The position numbers were made by a program, and so were the translations under genes. Under the pieces are notes generated by a model, which was not told where the DNA came from, ran no database searches, and saw nothing but the letters and a program-made list of their open reading frames with translations. A DNA stretch of 64,000 nt. Source: Nephromyces sp. MM_2019 (Eukaryota > Apicomplexa > Aconoidasida > Nephromycida). The DNA is taken from contig JADHZB010000690.1 in assembly GCA_015657535.1 (NCBI GenBank), positions 67,823-131,822 on the forward strand, written 5' to 3'. Positions 13,401 through 25,100 of this stretch are shown here, piece after piece; positions within the stretch are counted from its first letter, which is position 1, and each line of letters begins with the position of its first letter.

Positions 13401-16400
13401 CCTAACATCAGCGTCTCAAAAGGTGCAGCCTTGGTCTCATGCTGAATAAACAGGATTTGAGACGGAAATTGAGAGAGCAAGCTAATATATGGCAGCAATT
13501 AGGCTGGGTGTTAATCACACACAGCGTTCTGATGGCATTCCAAAGAGCAGAAAAAGCAGTTAAACTAGAACTGCTCGCTAAGTCTTCAATATATGATATT
13601 GATATTTCATTCAAACACTTTGCTGCAATGCTCCAAAAAGCGAATACTTCCTACTTTGAAAGAAAAGCCAAAAAATTTGCTGTAGCCTCACAATAAATGG
13701 ACAAGACACACCCCCCAACCTCCTTCAGTTGTAACACATCTACCCCCCCCAATCCACCCCCTCAGCGGCATATCTACCCCCCTCAATGTATTTGCAACTA
13801 ACCCAACAAAAGTGCTAATAAACTCTTCAGAGCTGCGCATCGCAGCAAAAATTCTACCGTCAATAAAACAAGTACCTCTAAAAGACTATCGCGATCATCA
13901 TCCCCTTTTGCAGGACCTTCTGTACGTACATCAGATGCAGGTGGGATCTCGCCACGAGCAGTCATAGCCTCCTGTTTCAACTCTCCAGCTGAGATAACTC
14001 TAAAACTTGCATCCTAAAAAACATATTCCAATATGAGCAAACTGAGAAAAACCACACACCAACCAATCCCCTAAGCTAGGTAAGCCACCAAAGCTGTTAT
14101 GTTTGACAGCAAAGAATGTAGAGGAAGAAGTAGTCAAAGTTAAGGATAGGTTCTTACTGAGGGGCTCTCAAAGAATCTATCATACTATAGGTTTTAGAGC
14201 ATCTAATTGATCTACAAAAAAACTACAAAACGCACACTAACCTTCATAAATACTAATATCATGCTCCTGTAGACGGCATTATCACAATATTCAAAGTCAA
14301 AAAACCTCCAAAAAATGCTCACAAATAAAAACAAAAAGACTATTTTTGCATAAATTGCAGGTTCTTAAAATATGCTATCAGTAGTATATAACTCGCATCT
14401 GCTGAAAAAGTATCGTAAAATGGGAAAATGGAACACACACACACTTATTTTTCTCAGCTACTCATTAAAATGAAAAAAAACTGAAGAAAGAGGAGAGAAA
14501 AATGTATTGCAAATAGATCAATAAGAAGGGTCTTAATGAAAAACACAGCCATTGCACTACCTTCCCGGGGATTACACCCTAGACCGTAGATCCTAAACCC
14601 TAAAAGCCCTCATACCTACCCACTAAACCAATATATATTAAATAAGTTGAAAGCACATCTAAAACCACAAAAAAGTCCCCAAACACCAACAGAAACCGTC
14701 AAAATTAAGCGAAAATAAAACGCAAAAAACCTAAAAAACCCTCATACAAATCCGCAAGAAACTACTTGTCTCAAAACTGCAAACACGGCCAGCACACACG
14801 AGAAAAACCAGATTTAAAAGCACCTCAACCTCTAACACGAGTCCTCACCCCATTTTTACCTCTCGAATTTCTAGTACAGTTGCTAATTCTGAGGCAGTAG
14901 CCAGGAGGTACATTGCGTAGCCATCAACCACGAGGTCTCTAGGCCGTATATTCAGCTGGCATTCTGGACACCTCCATCGCATATTAAAAGCCTTTGTGTT
15001 CTTCATTACCAGCAGAAATCCCTTCAAGTCGAAACACTGCAGATGTCTACAATAGCGACCTCTACAAGCCGTCTCTATCCTGAAAATTTCGTAGCAAAAA
15101 GAGGAAGAAAACCAGCGTTTAGAGGTGAACGCAAAGAGAAGAAAAAGTGGTGACATTCTATACAAAAAAAAACCCATCTGAGCTATAAACGACTGATGAG
15201 ATTACTTCTCTTGAAAGGCACCAATTTGTAGTACCATCAGCGTTTAAAGATATGAAAAAGCAACACTTTTTCAAACCGAAAGGCTGGAAACTAACAGGTT
15301 ATAGCAAAAACTTGCACACATGAAAAGATTGCAATAATATACCAGTCTTTGCGTCAAAGTCAGGCGATTACTATAAGCTCTCATAAAGGTGTTGGTGGCT
15401 TACCGTGTAAAAGTAATCGGACAAATGAGCTTCATCCTGTGTGACAGTTCCATACATTGAATATCATCATCTTCGTGACGCTTCGACACGAGATATTTGA
15501 CTCTATCTTTGGCTACCTCACAAGGAACCAACTGACGTTCGCAGATCTCCTTCTGTAAAAAAATGTATTTTCTGTACATTGCAGAAGCATACGCATAAAG
15601 ATGAAATAATACACAGAAGAATCAGCATCAAACACGAGGCTTTCCAGGGACACCAAAGTAAGACAAAAACGCGTGAGATATGATCGCAAAAGCACACCGC
15701 GATGAGCAATAAGCTGCTCGGTATAACTTTAGTTCATGAGCTACAAACACACACTCAAAAAGGTGATTACTACACTAAAGAATGGTAAATTCAATACAAA
15801 CAAAAGTGGGTAAACATAAAATCTTTGATTTTATGTTTACCCACTGGAAACCCCTCATAATACACAGGCTTACCGCAATTAAGTCAGGCGTGAGAGTCCT
15901 ACGCAGAGTAATCGAAAGGGCAAATAGTCCCGGCTGCTTCTCTGAGTTCTTCCATTTTACAGTTATCGTATTCTTTCCAAGCTTCACAAGATGGGTAAAC
16001 TGCAAATAGTGAAATTGTATCGAAAAATGCTGTTTCAACGGTTAGGAAAACACGAAGTATACCCAAATACTCAAAAAAAATCGATGAAGATTCATCTTCA
16101 GAAAACAGCGGAATTAGTCAAAATGGCACCCTTCAATCAACGCACTTTTTCTACTTTAGAGGCTTTTTTTATCCCAAATATAAGATACAGGCAAGAGCGT
16201 CTTGGTTTAGTTTAAATTGTAGAAACTACGCCCTAATCACATACAAAATAAACCCCAGGGGAGTAATTTATTCGAATTTACAGCCACAAAGTACCAGTAA
16301 TAGAGCAGAACTATTTTCAATTTCATTATGCCATAAACTTCTACCAGAAAAAGCTCAAATTATATTGAAAAAAAGCTTGAATTCTGTGAAAAAATCTCAA

Positions 16401-19400
16401 ACTCCACCCAAACACCCTCAAATAAAAGAACATCAAAACTTTTCCCTAAACCCTAAATTTACCCGAAAAGGTACGTCTCTTCGTTTATGCTCCCATGCTG
16501 GAGGTTGTATCTCCGCCTCAGGCTGAACACCAAAAGCTCATAAAAAATACCTTGAAGATGCTTTTTTATGAAATCTATAAAATTTTTAGTAGGAAATATC
16601 TTTTGAAATAACTTAAAATAGATTCATCAAAATCTTATTTCTATTCTCTGGAGAGAGAAAAGGCCTTGTAGCAGCAAGCTCACTCAAATAACTCACTAAC
16701 ACACACAAATCAGCGGAGAGAAAGGCAAAAAATCACGATTTTTGCAGAGAAAGTGTGTTGAAAAGCTGTCAGGCAAGCTCTCCAAAGTATCCCTTCTTCA
16801 AGCTAATCAACTTCTAAAAGCCTAGAATTTACGATTTTCTAAACTCTTCCTCACTGGGAATACCAAAGGCTAGTAACTTATTCTCCCAAAAACGTAACAA
16901 AATATACTGCGCTACAGCCACACACAGCATAACACACGTTCATGCGTAAATATCAAAACATAACCGTTCAGCAGGAAGCGACGAATGCGCCAGCCATTGT
17001 TTTAGAGCTACATCGGACACACACAAGCAACCCCGACACGCAACGCACACGCACACGAAATGCAGATGCAAAACACACACACACACAACACACACAATAC
17101 ACACAACACACACAAGCCACACACCCAACACATGCAACACATGCAACATATACACCCAACACACAACACACAACACACACACACAACACACACCATAACA
17201 AAGAAAAGCTGCTGTAGAGAGCAAAATGATAAGCAGCCTGAAACTTGTGTATCAAACGGTGAAGTAAGCTAGAGACATCTTCAAAGCCAAAAAGTGTTAC
17301 TAAATGAAGAAGAAAGTGCATAAATTCTACGCCACTCAGTAAAGTCAAAAAGAAACTGCAGAAATGATGATTTCTCACCTTTCCATTTATGTAGATCGTT
17401 AAGAGTTCTGGCCAATCGTGGTGAAGTTCCTTCTTATCCAGCTGAAATAAGCATACATTAACTAGGGTTTTTTACAACTAATGTAAGCTTCAATAAGCGG
17501 AGTGAAAACTAAGCCCAAAAAAAGCCGATGTACATGCACTTATGAGAGCTCGTATTCTAGATTTTATATATACATATTGCTTAGATTCATGAAGATGATC
17601 TACTACAGATTGATGTTGCATCGAAGGAAAAACATGAAAATGCAAAAATTTTATTATTCAATTGAAGAAAAATGAAAAGAGTCCTTTTCATTTTCTTATG
17701 CCTCCAAAGAAATACACACACACACGCCAGCTTCATCCTTGCTTTCGATAACATCACATACCTACCAACACATATAAGGGTTAGAACAGAAGCTCAATCG
17801 GTAGAAAAAAGCAGAAATTTTTTTTTCAAAGTTCTTATCAATCAAAGATGCCTTGAAGACGTAAAAGAAAAACATAAGGCATCGCAAACACACGCAAAGC
17901 TAGGTTTAACTAGAGATTTTATATGAACTTCATTAAGAAGGCAGCTAAAGCGGAAAAAAATGAGCATTCCAAGGCATTTTTGAAGGCAAAGAGGTTATAT
18001 AGTATAGTTTGTTAGAAGTGCACACAAAATCAACCAACACACACAGTTTCAATGCTCCTCAAATTATTTGCAAATCTTTCAGCCTACCTTCATGCAAGTT
18101 ATAAAAAGTTCTTTATTCTCATTTTTCCATTGCTTCAGCAGAGGTGCTTCCATCTTATACTCAAAGCGATGAGACGGTAAAACTCCGTTACATAGTATTT
18201 CTTCCTGATTATAGAACAAGCACACAGTGGTAATCAAAAATCACACTGCTACAATATAGTAGATAAAATGGGATAAATCAAAACTTTAATGTCAGACTAT
18301 GCTCAGACATTTCTCACGATTTCCACAAAAACCCTCAATAAACACCTTAAAATGCCCACTTTAAAGTATAAGCATCTAGAAAGAGGGAAGAGAAACCACT
18401 AAATCAGCATCTCTTGATGTCGAACACACATCCTTCCACTAGGAATTAAGACATATCCAGCCAGAAAGAACACCTTATCAAAGAAAAACTAGCAGAAAGC
18501 AGAACTAGAGAAGGCGAAGCAATAGTAGCACCGTGTGTGCAGCATACTTCAATGCATAATCTAGTAATCAAGTCCATCTCAGAGAGATGTATTTGAAGAG
18601 TGAAGATTCACACTTCTTCCAGGTAATCAGGATGAAATTCATATCGGCAAGCGTATGTTGCCGGCTACTGCTCAAAGACTATAATAGTTGCTCAAAAAAA
18701 ACGTTGAAGTATACAGTTCATAGCCTGTAATAAGGCCATATAAGTGTGTGCTAAATGAGAAGAGAAAAGAAGAAGAAGAAGAAGGAGGAGGAAAAGGAGG
18801 AGGAAAAGGAGAAGGAAAAGGAGGAGGAAAAGGAGGAGGAGGAGAAGAGTAATCTCTATCAATTGCAGCACTCGAAGGACTTCAGAGAACCCACACTCCT
18901 TGCCAGCTAGCACATTTCTCAATCGTATAGCAGCTAAAAATTCCTATTCATTTCGCTATTTCTAGGTAAATGAAGATTATCGTTAGAATTCAAATAGCTG
19001 TCGTTTGGTTAGAGTTTATACACACGGAAGACACCTTCAACAATTCATGCAATCTAGAGGGATAAATAATACTCCTGAACCAGCTCTCACACACAAAAAA
19101 TACATTTAATCATAGCAACACCAAATTCCAATACAAAGGATCAGCACCTACCACAGGAAAGAAGGGATCAATCAAGCAGACTCGGCATCTGCTGCACATA
19201 TAAGCGGCTGCGATTGGTCCCAAGGCTTCATTTCCTCCATGGCATTTAATATGCTAAAAATCGCACACAAACAAGAGAAAGCTTCAAAAACAAGATTTAA
19301 ACCACATCTTCATTGAATAGTTTTTCCGCAAAAATTCACTCACTCGCAAAAAAAGACTTGGATATCGAAGATACGCTCTTCACACACAGACACACACACA

Positions 19401-22103
19401 TCTCATCCCAAGTCTCCAGAAAAAATGAGTTCAAAACCCGCCAAATCAAGTAGGCCGCCTGTATCATCAGGATAAAAAACAAATAGCCAACAAAACTGCA
19501 AGCCTCTGCAAATGCAGTAAATAACAAAAAACCTCCAAACATACTCACATAAACCAACATTTCATACAATCAAGCATTAAAAAAGCAGCAAAAACGACAA
19601 CCCCTTTAAACACGATACAGGCGTATCGTATCGATTTTTGTGTGTGTTTCTGTGTGTTAAAGTGCGTTAAACACACACCAAAATCCCTCTATTGAAAAAC
19701 ATAACGGAAGAAATGCCATAAGCGAGATAAGCCTGGAGTTTTAAGTACAAGTTTGGATAAGTTAAAGTTGCTTTTGCTCATAATAAGGCGGTCAGTATAT
19801 TGATAAGGAATATGCAGTAACTGAAAACTCAAGACTTACACATTGTATATTACACTCTATACAAGTGATACTGTTTGCTTTCAATAGCTTTTGAGGAATA
19901 TCCGTAGTGCAGAAGCATTCCGTCTTGTTATTAAGGGGTGATTGATTTGATAACGCATACTTGGAGTTATCTTGTATTAGAGCGGCAGATGAGTACTCTC
20001 GTGAAGGAGAAACATGTTCAGCTACCCCAATTCCTGGAGGAAAAATCACACACACATACATACACAAAACGGGAAGAAATTTCGAATTTTTGATGGAATT
20101 CTTTGGTTAAATTATGTCACAGATTGGAGGTTGCAAGGCAATAGCAGAAAATACTAAAGAAAAGAACGATTTCATCGTTTTACAGTGAAGATATTATATA
20201 CACGTTTTCTACGAAAATATGTAAAGAAACATTAAGCCTCAAATGAAGCGAGTAGCCCTAGCCTGCTTGTAAACAAGTGGGTGGATTCTGTGTCAATGAA
20301 AACATCTCAAACAGTATGCTTTACACTGCAATTATTCACTACAAATAAGTGGTGAAATGGTGGCGTTGAGCAAACAACAAGTTGAAATTCCACTTCACAC
20401 ACTACATAGCGGTGGCAGATTATGATTCCTGCCAAAATAAAGAGACGGCTAACTGCAGAAAGGCAGCAAAAGAATCGATAGAAGGGAAAAAACACGAAAA
20501 AATCCAAGAAAAGAGTGTATATACATTGCTGGATAAAGAGAAGAAAGCCACTATTCATAGAAATTCAAAAACAACAAACACACACACACACATTCACGAC
20601 TTCAAAAAATGCGCAAAAAGCATACGCTCAACAAACACGCCAGTGCACTCCATGTTTGATCTTTACAGTGTGTTACCTCTGCTGGGAGAGACCTTTGGAT
20701 GCCTGATGTTGTTTTGGTTCATCTGGAAGCTAATCACTGCATCGTATGCAAGATTTGCATTAGAAAGTGAAGGTGCCTCCGAGCTGCCATTGTGAGCAGA
20801 AACATACGAATTTAAGGAAAATGTGGAAATTATCATCAAATTTGGGCTAGTCTGAAAGCATAGCATCATCAACCCCCTTAATAACACACAAAACGTGCTG
20901 CACACACACCCTCCACACCACACATAAAAAGTGCTGCACACACACTCCAATCACACATCACCACAGACGAAAACATGAAGCGGGAGATTGAACGAAGCAG
21001 CAAATGGGGTTCAGCACAAAGATAAAAGCTCCAACAAAAACAATAGGCTGCCACACACGTGCAATTGAACATATGGGCAAATTTTCATCGCCTAATTCGG
21101 CCGACATAGATAAACATAAAATAGAGTGTGTATGTGTGCGTTGGGATCCTCTGAAAGCTATTAGCTTTGGAAAAAACTACTCTAGAAATAATTATGCGAA
21201 ACATCACAAAATTCACCAGATCAAAGCTGCTTTTTTGCATCTACTGTGGTAAAAAAGTGTGTGCAAAAATCTGCTTTGTACCTAGAGCAAACTCCCACTG
21301 CTAAAGCAAACGAGAAATCTCGCTGCTTCCGCTGTGGTTTCTTCAGTACTAGAGAGCTCGAAGAACCTTATTAAAGAGAAAACATCAAATTTCTTCACAT
21401 CTTCAAAAAAGTTCTTGTCAATTCATCAATGAGTTGAGAAAAAAGACGAATTTCTACTTATCCTCAAGCTGTGGTGATTATAGTTGAGTTAAACGCAGGT
21501 TTTGGTGGAGTGAAAGCTTTTCGCTCAGTAAACAACTCCCTTATGAGCACATTTTGAAGCACGAACACATACCAGCAGTACAACACAAAAACCAGACACA
21601 AATCAGCGCAACTCACACACAACAAAATTCACAAACACACAATCAAATTCACAATCACACCAACAAAATTCACGTATATAAAGGGAAGCGTGCTGCAGCA
21701 GCACCTGCAAAAATCCACTTCATTTTTTCATCAAAATACCAACATCTTCAAAGGCTAATTATAGAAATAACAATTTTTCATCCAAACTTCCCACTTTTTC
21801 AACCAAATTTCCCACTTTTTCAACCAAATTTCCCACTTTTTCATCACGACAGCAACATCTTCAAACGCAAAATTTTAATTGAATTTTTCTTCAAACAAAA
21901 CCTAATAGCCAACACAACAAAACCAACCGTATTAAAACAATTGCTTCCCTACATCTGCCTCTATTTTTCGAATTTTTCAGCAAAGATAAACTCACCGGTC
22001 ACTGTCAAGTATCCTCTGTATCAATTCATCTTTGCGACCGGAAGTACGCAAATTTAAGTTCTTGCAAAAAGCCACCAAATCCTTTTTAGTTGACTTGTTT
22101 AAA
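7486..22103 (-). CDS. PIAS: PIAS/SIZ-type SUMO E3 ligase (SAP, PHD, PINIT, SP-RING, SIM), 16 exons
   Basis: Nuclear ligase that moves SUMO from the E2 (UBC9) to substrates. Exons on the minus strand, 5' to 3': 21996-22103, 20677-20846, 19840-20033, 19152-19253, 18088-18204, 17379-17441, 16475-16522, 15874-15999, 15404-15552, 14860-15079, 13876-14013, 13354-13441, 11335-12150, 10189-10416, 8685-9368, 7486-8129. All joins keep phase; about 1300 codons are visible. Exon 1 is a SAP motif (STKKDLV ... SGRKDELIQRIL). Exons 3-4 form a PHD finger (CFC ... CIEC ... HIKC ... CSRC), ending IDPFFPV. Exons 5-8 form PINIT (LDKKELHHDWPELL, INGK, EIQPPAWEHKRRD, THLVKLGKNTITVKW). Exons 9-10 carry the SP-RING (LICPIT, CRGRYCRHLQCFDL, WRCPEC, VVDGY). 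Exon 14 has a SUMO-interacting motif, EIICLSDSDESD. The start codon exon upstream of 22103 was not found. Long disordered Ser-rich exons fill the 3' half. Confidence 0.9.
8191..8295. repeat. three imperfect tandem copies in the last SUMO-ligase intron
   Basis: Three copies of a unit beginning AATCCACACCAATTCTACCA, starting near 8191, 8237 and 8270, lie in the intron 8130-8684. Confidence 0.75.
12238..12290. repeat. GAAGAT-rich purine run in SUMO-ligase intron
   Basis: Low-complexity GAAGAT/GAAAAT repeats, in the intron between the exons 13354-13441 and 11335-12150; pyrimidine-rich on the transcribed minus strand. Confidence 0.7.
14592..14605 (-). repeat. short telomere-like CCTAAACCCTAAAA
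   Basis: Near-perfect double unit of the apicomplexan/plant-type telomere repeat (TTTAGGG on the minus strand), inside an intron of the SUMO ligase gene. Short enough to be chance on its own. Confidence 0.4.
15806..15844. repeat. perfect 18-bp inverted repeat with 3-base loop
   Basis: Arms 15806-15823 (starting GTGGGTAAAC) and 15827-15844 (ending GTTTACCCAC) are exact reverse complements with loop TTT. It lies in the intron just 3' of the PINIT-end exon (15874-15999) of the minus-strand SUMO ligase gene, 30 bases past its donor. Confidence 0.9.
16444..16457 (-). repeat. exact (CCCTAAA)2 telomere-type repeat in an intron
   Basis: CCCTAAACCCTAAA, i.e. two exact TTTAGGG units on the minus strand, in the SUMO-ligase intron 18 bases past the donor of exon 16475-16522. 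An exact 14-mer is not expected by chance in a window this size. Confidence 0.6.
17068..17203. repeat. CA-rich microsatellite
   Basis: Interrupted ACACAC/ACACAAC runs in the SUMO-ligase intron between 17379 and 16522. It gives rise to spurious Cys/Val-rich and His/Thr-rich ORFs on both strands. Confidence 0.9.
18756..18849. repeat. polypurine GGA/GAA tract
   Basis: About 90 bases of nearly pure purine (GAAGAAGAAGGAGGAGG type) in the SUMO-ligase intron 18205-19151; pyrimidine on the transcript strand. Confidence 0.85.
21782..21844. repeat. 21-base unit repeated three times
   Basis: Three tandem copies of a 21-base unit containing CCCACTTTTTCAA, nearly identical, in the intron between the SAP exon and the next exon of the SUMO ligase gene. 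Confidence 0.85.
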
Positions 22104-25100
22104 CTGCGAAAAACATCCAAAAATTTGCGTGGAGGTAGGTGTGTAAAGGGACTAACTAAAAATCCATATTTTTTATATTATTTTCTAGTGCTTGTTGACG
22201 TATAGTATCAAAATTGAAAGCATTTTTAGAAAAATTTCAGAGCAGATTTATACTGTTATAGAGGAAGAAATGTAGAGTGAATTTCGCAGTTTTGTACTCT
22301 TATACAAAGATAAATATTTCTTTCCACTATACTTCGCTTCATTCTTCGCATAAAAAGTTTAACGATGAGTACAGAATCAGTGCTTCAAAAAGGTAACAAA
22401 GGCATATATTACCACAGCGTTCCCAGAATCTGAGCAAAAATTAGACGAAGCAAAATTGCTTTCCGAGCTCAAAACCATCAATAAATCAAAATGCTGCTCG
22501 TCAAAACCAGAGATAAAAGTCAAAGAAAACATTAGGAGGAAATTTCACCCAATCGGGAGCACATTAGTATGCGGCTAAGCAAGCAGATCCAGCAAAACGA
22601 GATGCACACCTTTCTCCGCTAATAAATGAATTCATGCCGGACTTCCAGTCGTTTCAGATTCCAATGGGGTGGAGAACGGAATACCGAAGAGAAACCGAGC
22701 AAAATTGAACATCTTCCATTCCAATACTAAGAAAAAAATAAAAAAGAAACTCCTTTCAACGATGCTGAAAAAACTTGTTTTTCTTTTAAAAATCAAGCAA
22801 AAAATATCAAAATATTTGGTATTATAACTGAGAAACCCAATAGGGGGAGAAATCATAATACCACATTGAAAAGCTCCACACAAAGGCCAGCTTTTCCAAA
22901 AGTAGATAACAATTTTGTAAAAAAGGTTAATCTCTGGCTACACGCTAATAGGATGATAATCAAAAATTGGATGAAATAAAGCATTGGCACAATCCACATA
23001 CTAAAATTTTCAACGCTTTAGTCAGTGTACGTACACTGAAAAAAATACTAAAACACACAAAATGAAGCAATATTGGGTGAGGAACTTTGCTTAAGGGCTT
23101 TTTCGAAGCTTATGCAGTACTATAAATCATCAGTAAACTCAATATATTGTATTTTTCAAATATTTACATTATTTATAAAATAATGTTGAGGCCTGGAGTC
23201 TTGCTTTAAACAAAATCTCTTCATGTCAAAGTTTATTTTCTGTGCTAGCAACAACTGTAACAAGCATGGTGGTGCGCTAAAAAGTGCACTGGTATTCAAA
23301 ATAAACCTTAAATACCCTAATTCTTAGTATCTTCCTAAAAGTGAGATTACATATGTCTCATATGCGGCTGGCACTTGAAAGAGAAATTCTATGAAAAAAG
23401 CTTGTGAATGACAGTTTTTCGCGAACTATAAACAGCTTGGGAAGGCCAGGGATAAACGAACGCAAACATGGAAAGCTTACTAGCATCTTTACCGCAAAAA
23501 ATTCTTTTATGCTTTCAAAATTAACCCATAAGATGACAAGTGTTTAGGAGGGAGAATACGATGGCGGGGAGTAGCATTTTATCGACGCACCATTGGCTGC
23601 CTAAATCTCTTCATTCGATGAAAAAAGATGGAAATAAGCGACTACCCGAAAAGTACTACGCTTTCCTAAAGTAGATCAAAGCAAGCGATCAGAATCTCTT
23701 AAAAATGGGATGCGCGCAAAATAGCCCCCTATAAGTGAAAGCATATACATAACTTATCCTCCATATACCTTTCCTAAGAACTACTCTCTTCGGAATGACT
23801 TGAGCAGAATGTGAAGCTACTCTAAGCAAAGAATGACTCGCAGGGAAGACTTGAGCAGAATGTGAAGCTACTCCAATAGGATTCTTGAAAGCTACAAGGT
23901 TTCTAAACATTCTGGAAGATAGTATGTGTGCTATCCTCTTCAGCATTCCATCAAAAAAAGTGAAGGCAAACAAAACTACAAAAATTTGGCACAATATAGA
24001 AAAACTTTCGCTCAGGCTCACTCCAGGGAGTTATACATGTATAGCTGCTTGACGAAAATTTTCATCAAAATTTTCGCTGTGGTGTAGCTTGGTCTTACAA
24101 ATATAATCTTAGGTCAAAACCCCCCAGGATTCAGCTTTTCTCCCAGCAAACACAATATTCTCATCCTTCAAATTCTAACGAAGCAACGGTTTTGAACTCA
24201 AAAAAACCCACTCAAAGTTATGCAATCAAAAGGAGGTGCATATAAACCTCTTACCGTCAATATTATTAAAACGTTAACTTCCAGGAACTACAGAAGACGT
24301 CAAACAATCAAGTACATTCATGTTCTAGCATTTCAAGGTCAACAAAATTTTTGTTCGGTCGATATTAAACTGGTGTGATGCGCCTTATTGAGGAGCGTAT
24401 ACGGATGCGCAAATATCCGAATACGCATTCTCGTCAGGGATGGACGGAAGGATAACTTCGTTATATATATAGACAGTCAAGTAGTTATCAGCATGTGATA
24501 CCGCAGTGATTAACTCTGAATAATAGCAAACTATTTATCAGCAAGTGATAGCACAGCCTCCAACTTCCAAAAGAAGAGGTAAAACCAGCCATTGAATCCT
24601 CATAACGAGCAGTTTCGGTATGAAGCGCATCGTTTATTTATAGATGCCTGCAACACAGGACCAGGAAGGTAATTTAGAAGAGGTCCCAGTGACAGAGGAG
24701 TGAATTCAAGCCCTCCAGACAAAAGCAGGGCTACCAACAATGCAGAAAAGACGGGAAGTCTGCACTGAAGTATATTCGAGTGACATCGCTAGTAAAATTG
24801 AGGCAGTTTTAAGACGATAAGTCCATATAATTTTCATAAAACTAATAGAGCAATTGTTGAATACAAAACGTTAGATTATGAATCATATGGAATATTTTTT
24901 ATTTTTTTCCCCATAAAATTAGGTACCGAAGCTCTCACAAGCTGTTGTTCAAGAGGGGCAAAGTCAGCGCTTGGATGTTTAGTACTCAAACATGAGTCAA
25001 TTGTTACATGCAATTTCAAAGAGAATAAGAGCCGTAACTTACGACTACCTCGTATAGCAAGTACAAGGCTGCACACCCATTTTTCCACTTGAGAGCGCCT

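Noticed and set aside
13439..13696. 85-codon plus ORF with a helical look
   Set aside because: Starts inside the antisense of a supported SUMO-ligase exon (13354-13441) and runs through its intron; no domain or splice context.
16940..17378. Cys/Val-rich minus ORFs and His/Thr-rich plus ORFs
   Set aside because: They are translations of the CA microsatellite inside a SUMO-ligase intron.
18692..18922. Minus ORF with Leu runs, first taken as an extra SUMO-ligase exon
   Set aside because: The Leu run is the polypurine tract, and the frame does not fit the phase-0 join between 19152 and 18204, which already reads through PHD into PINIT.
21554..22057. 167-codon plus ORF
   Set aside because: It is antisense to the SAP exon and contains the 21-base tandem repeat; Asn/Phe/His-rich low complexity without a domain.
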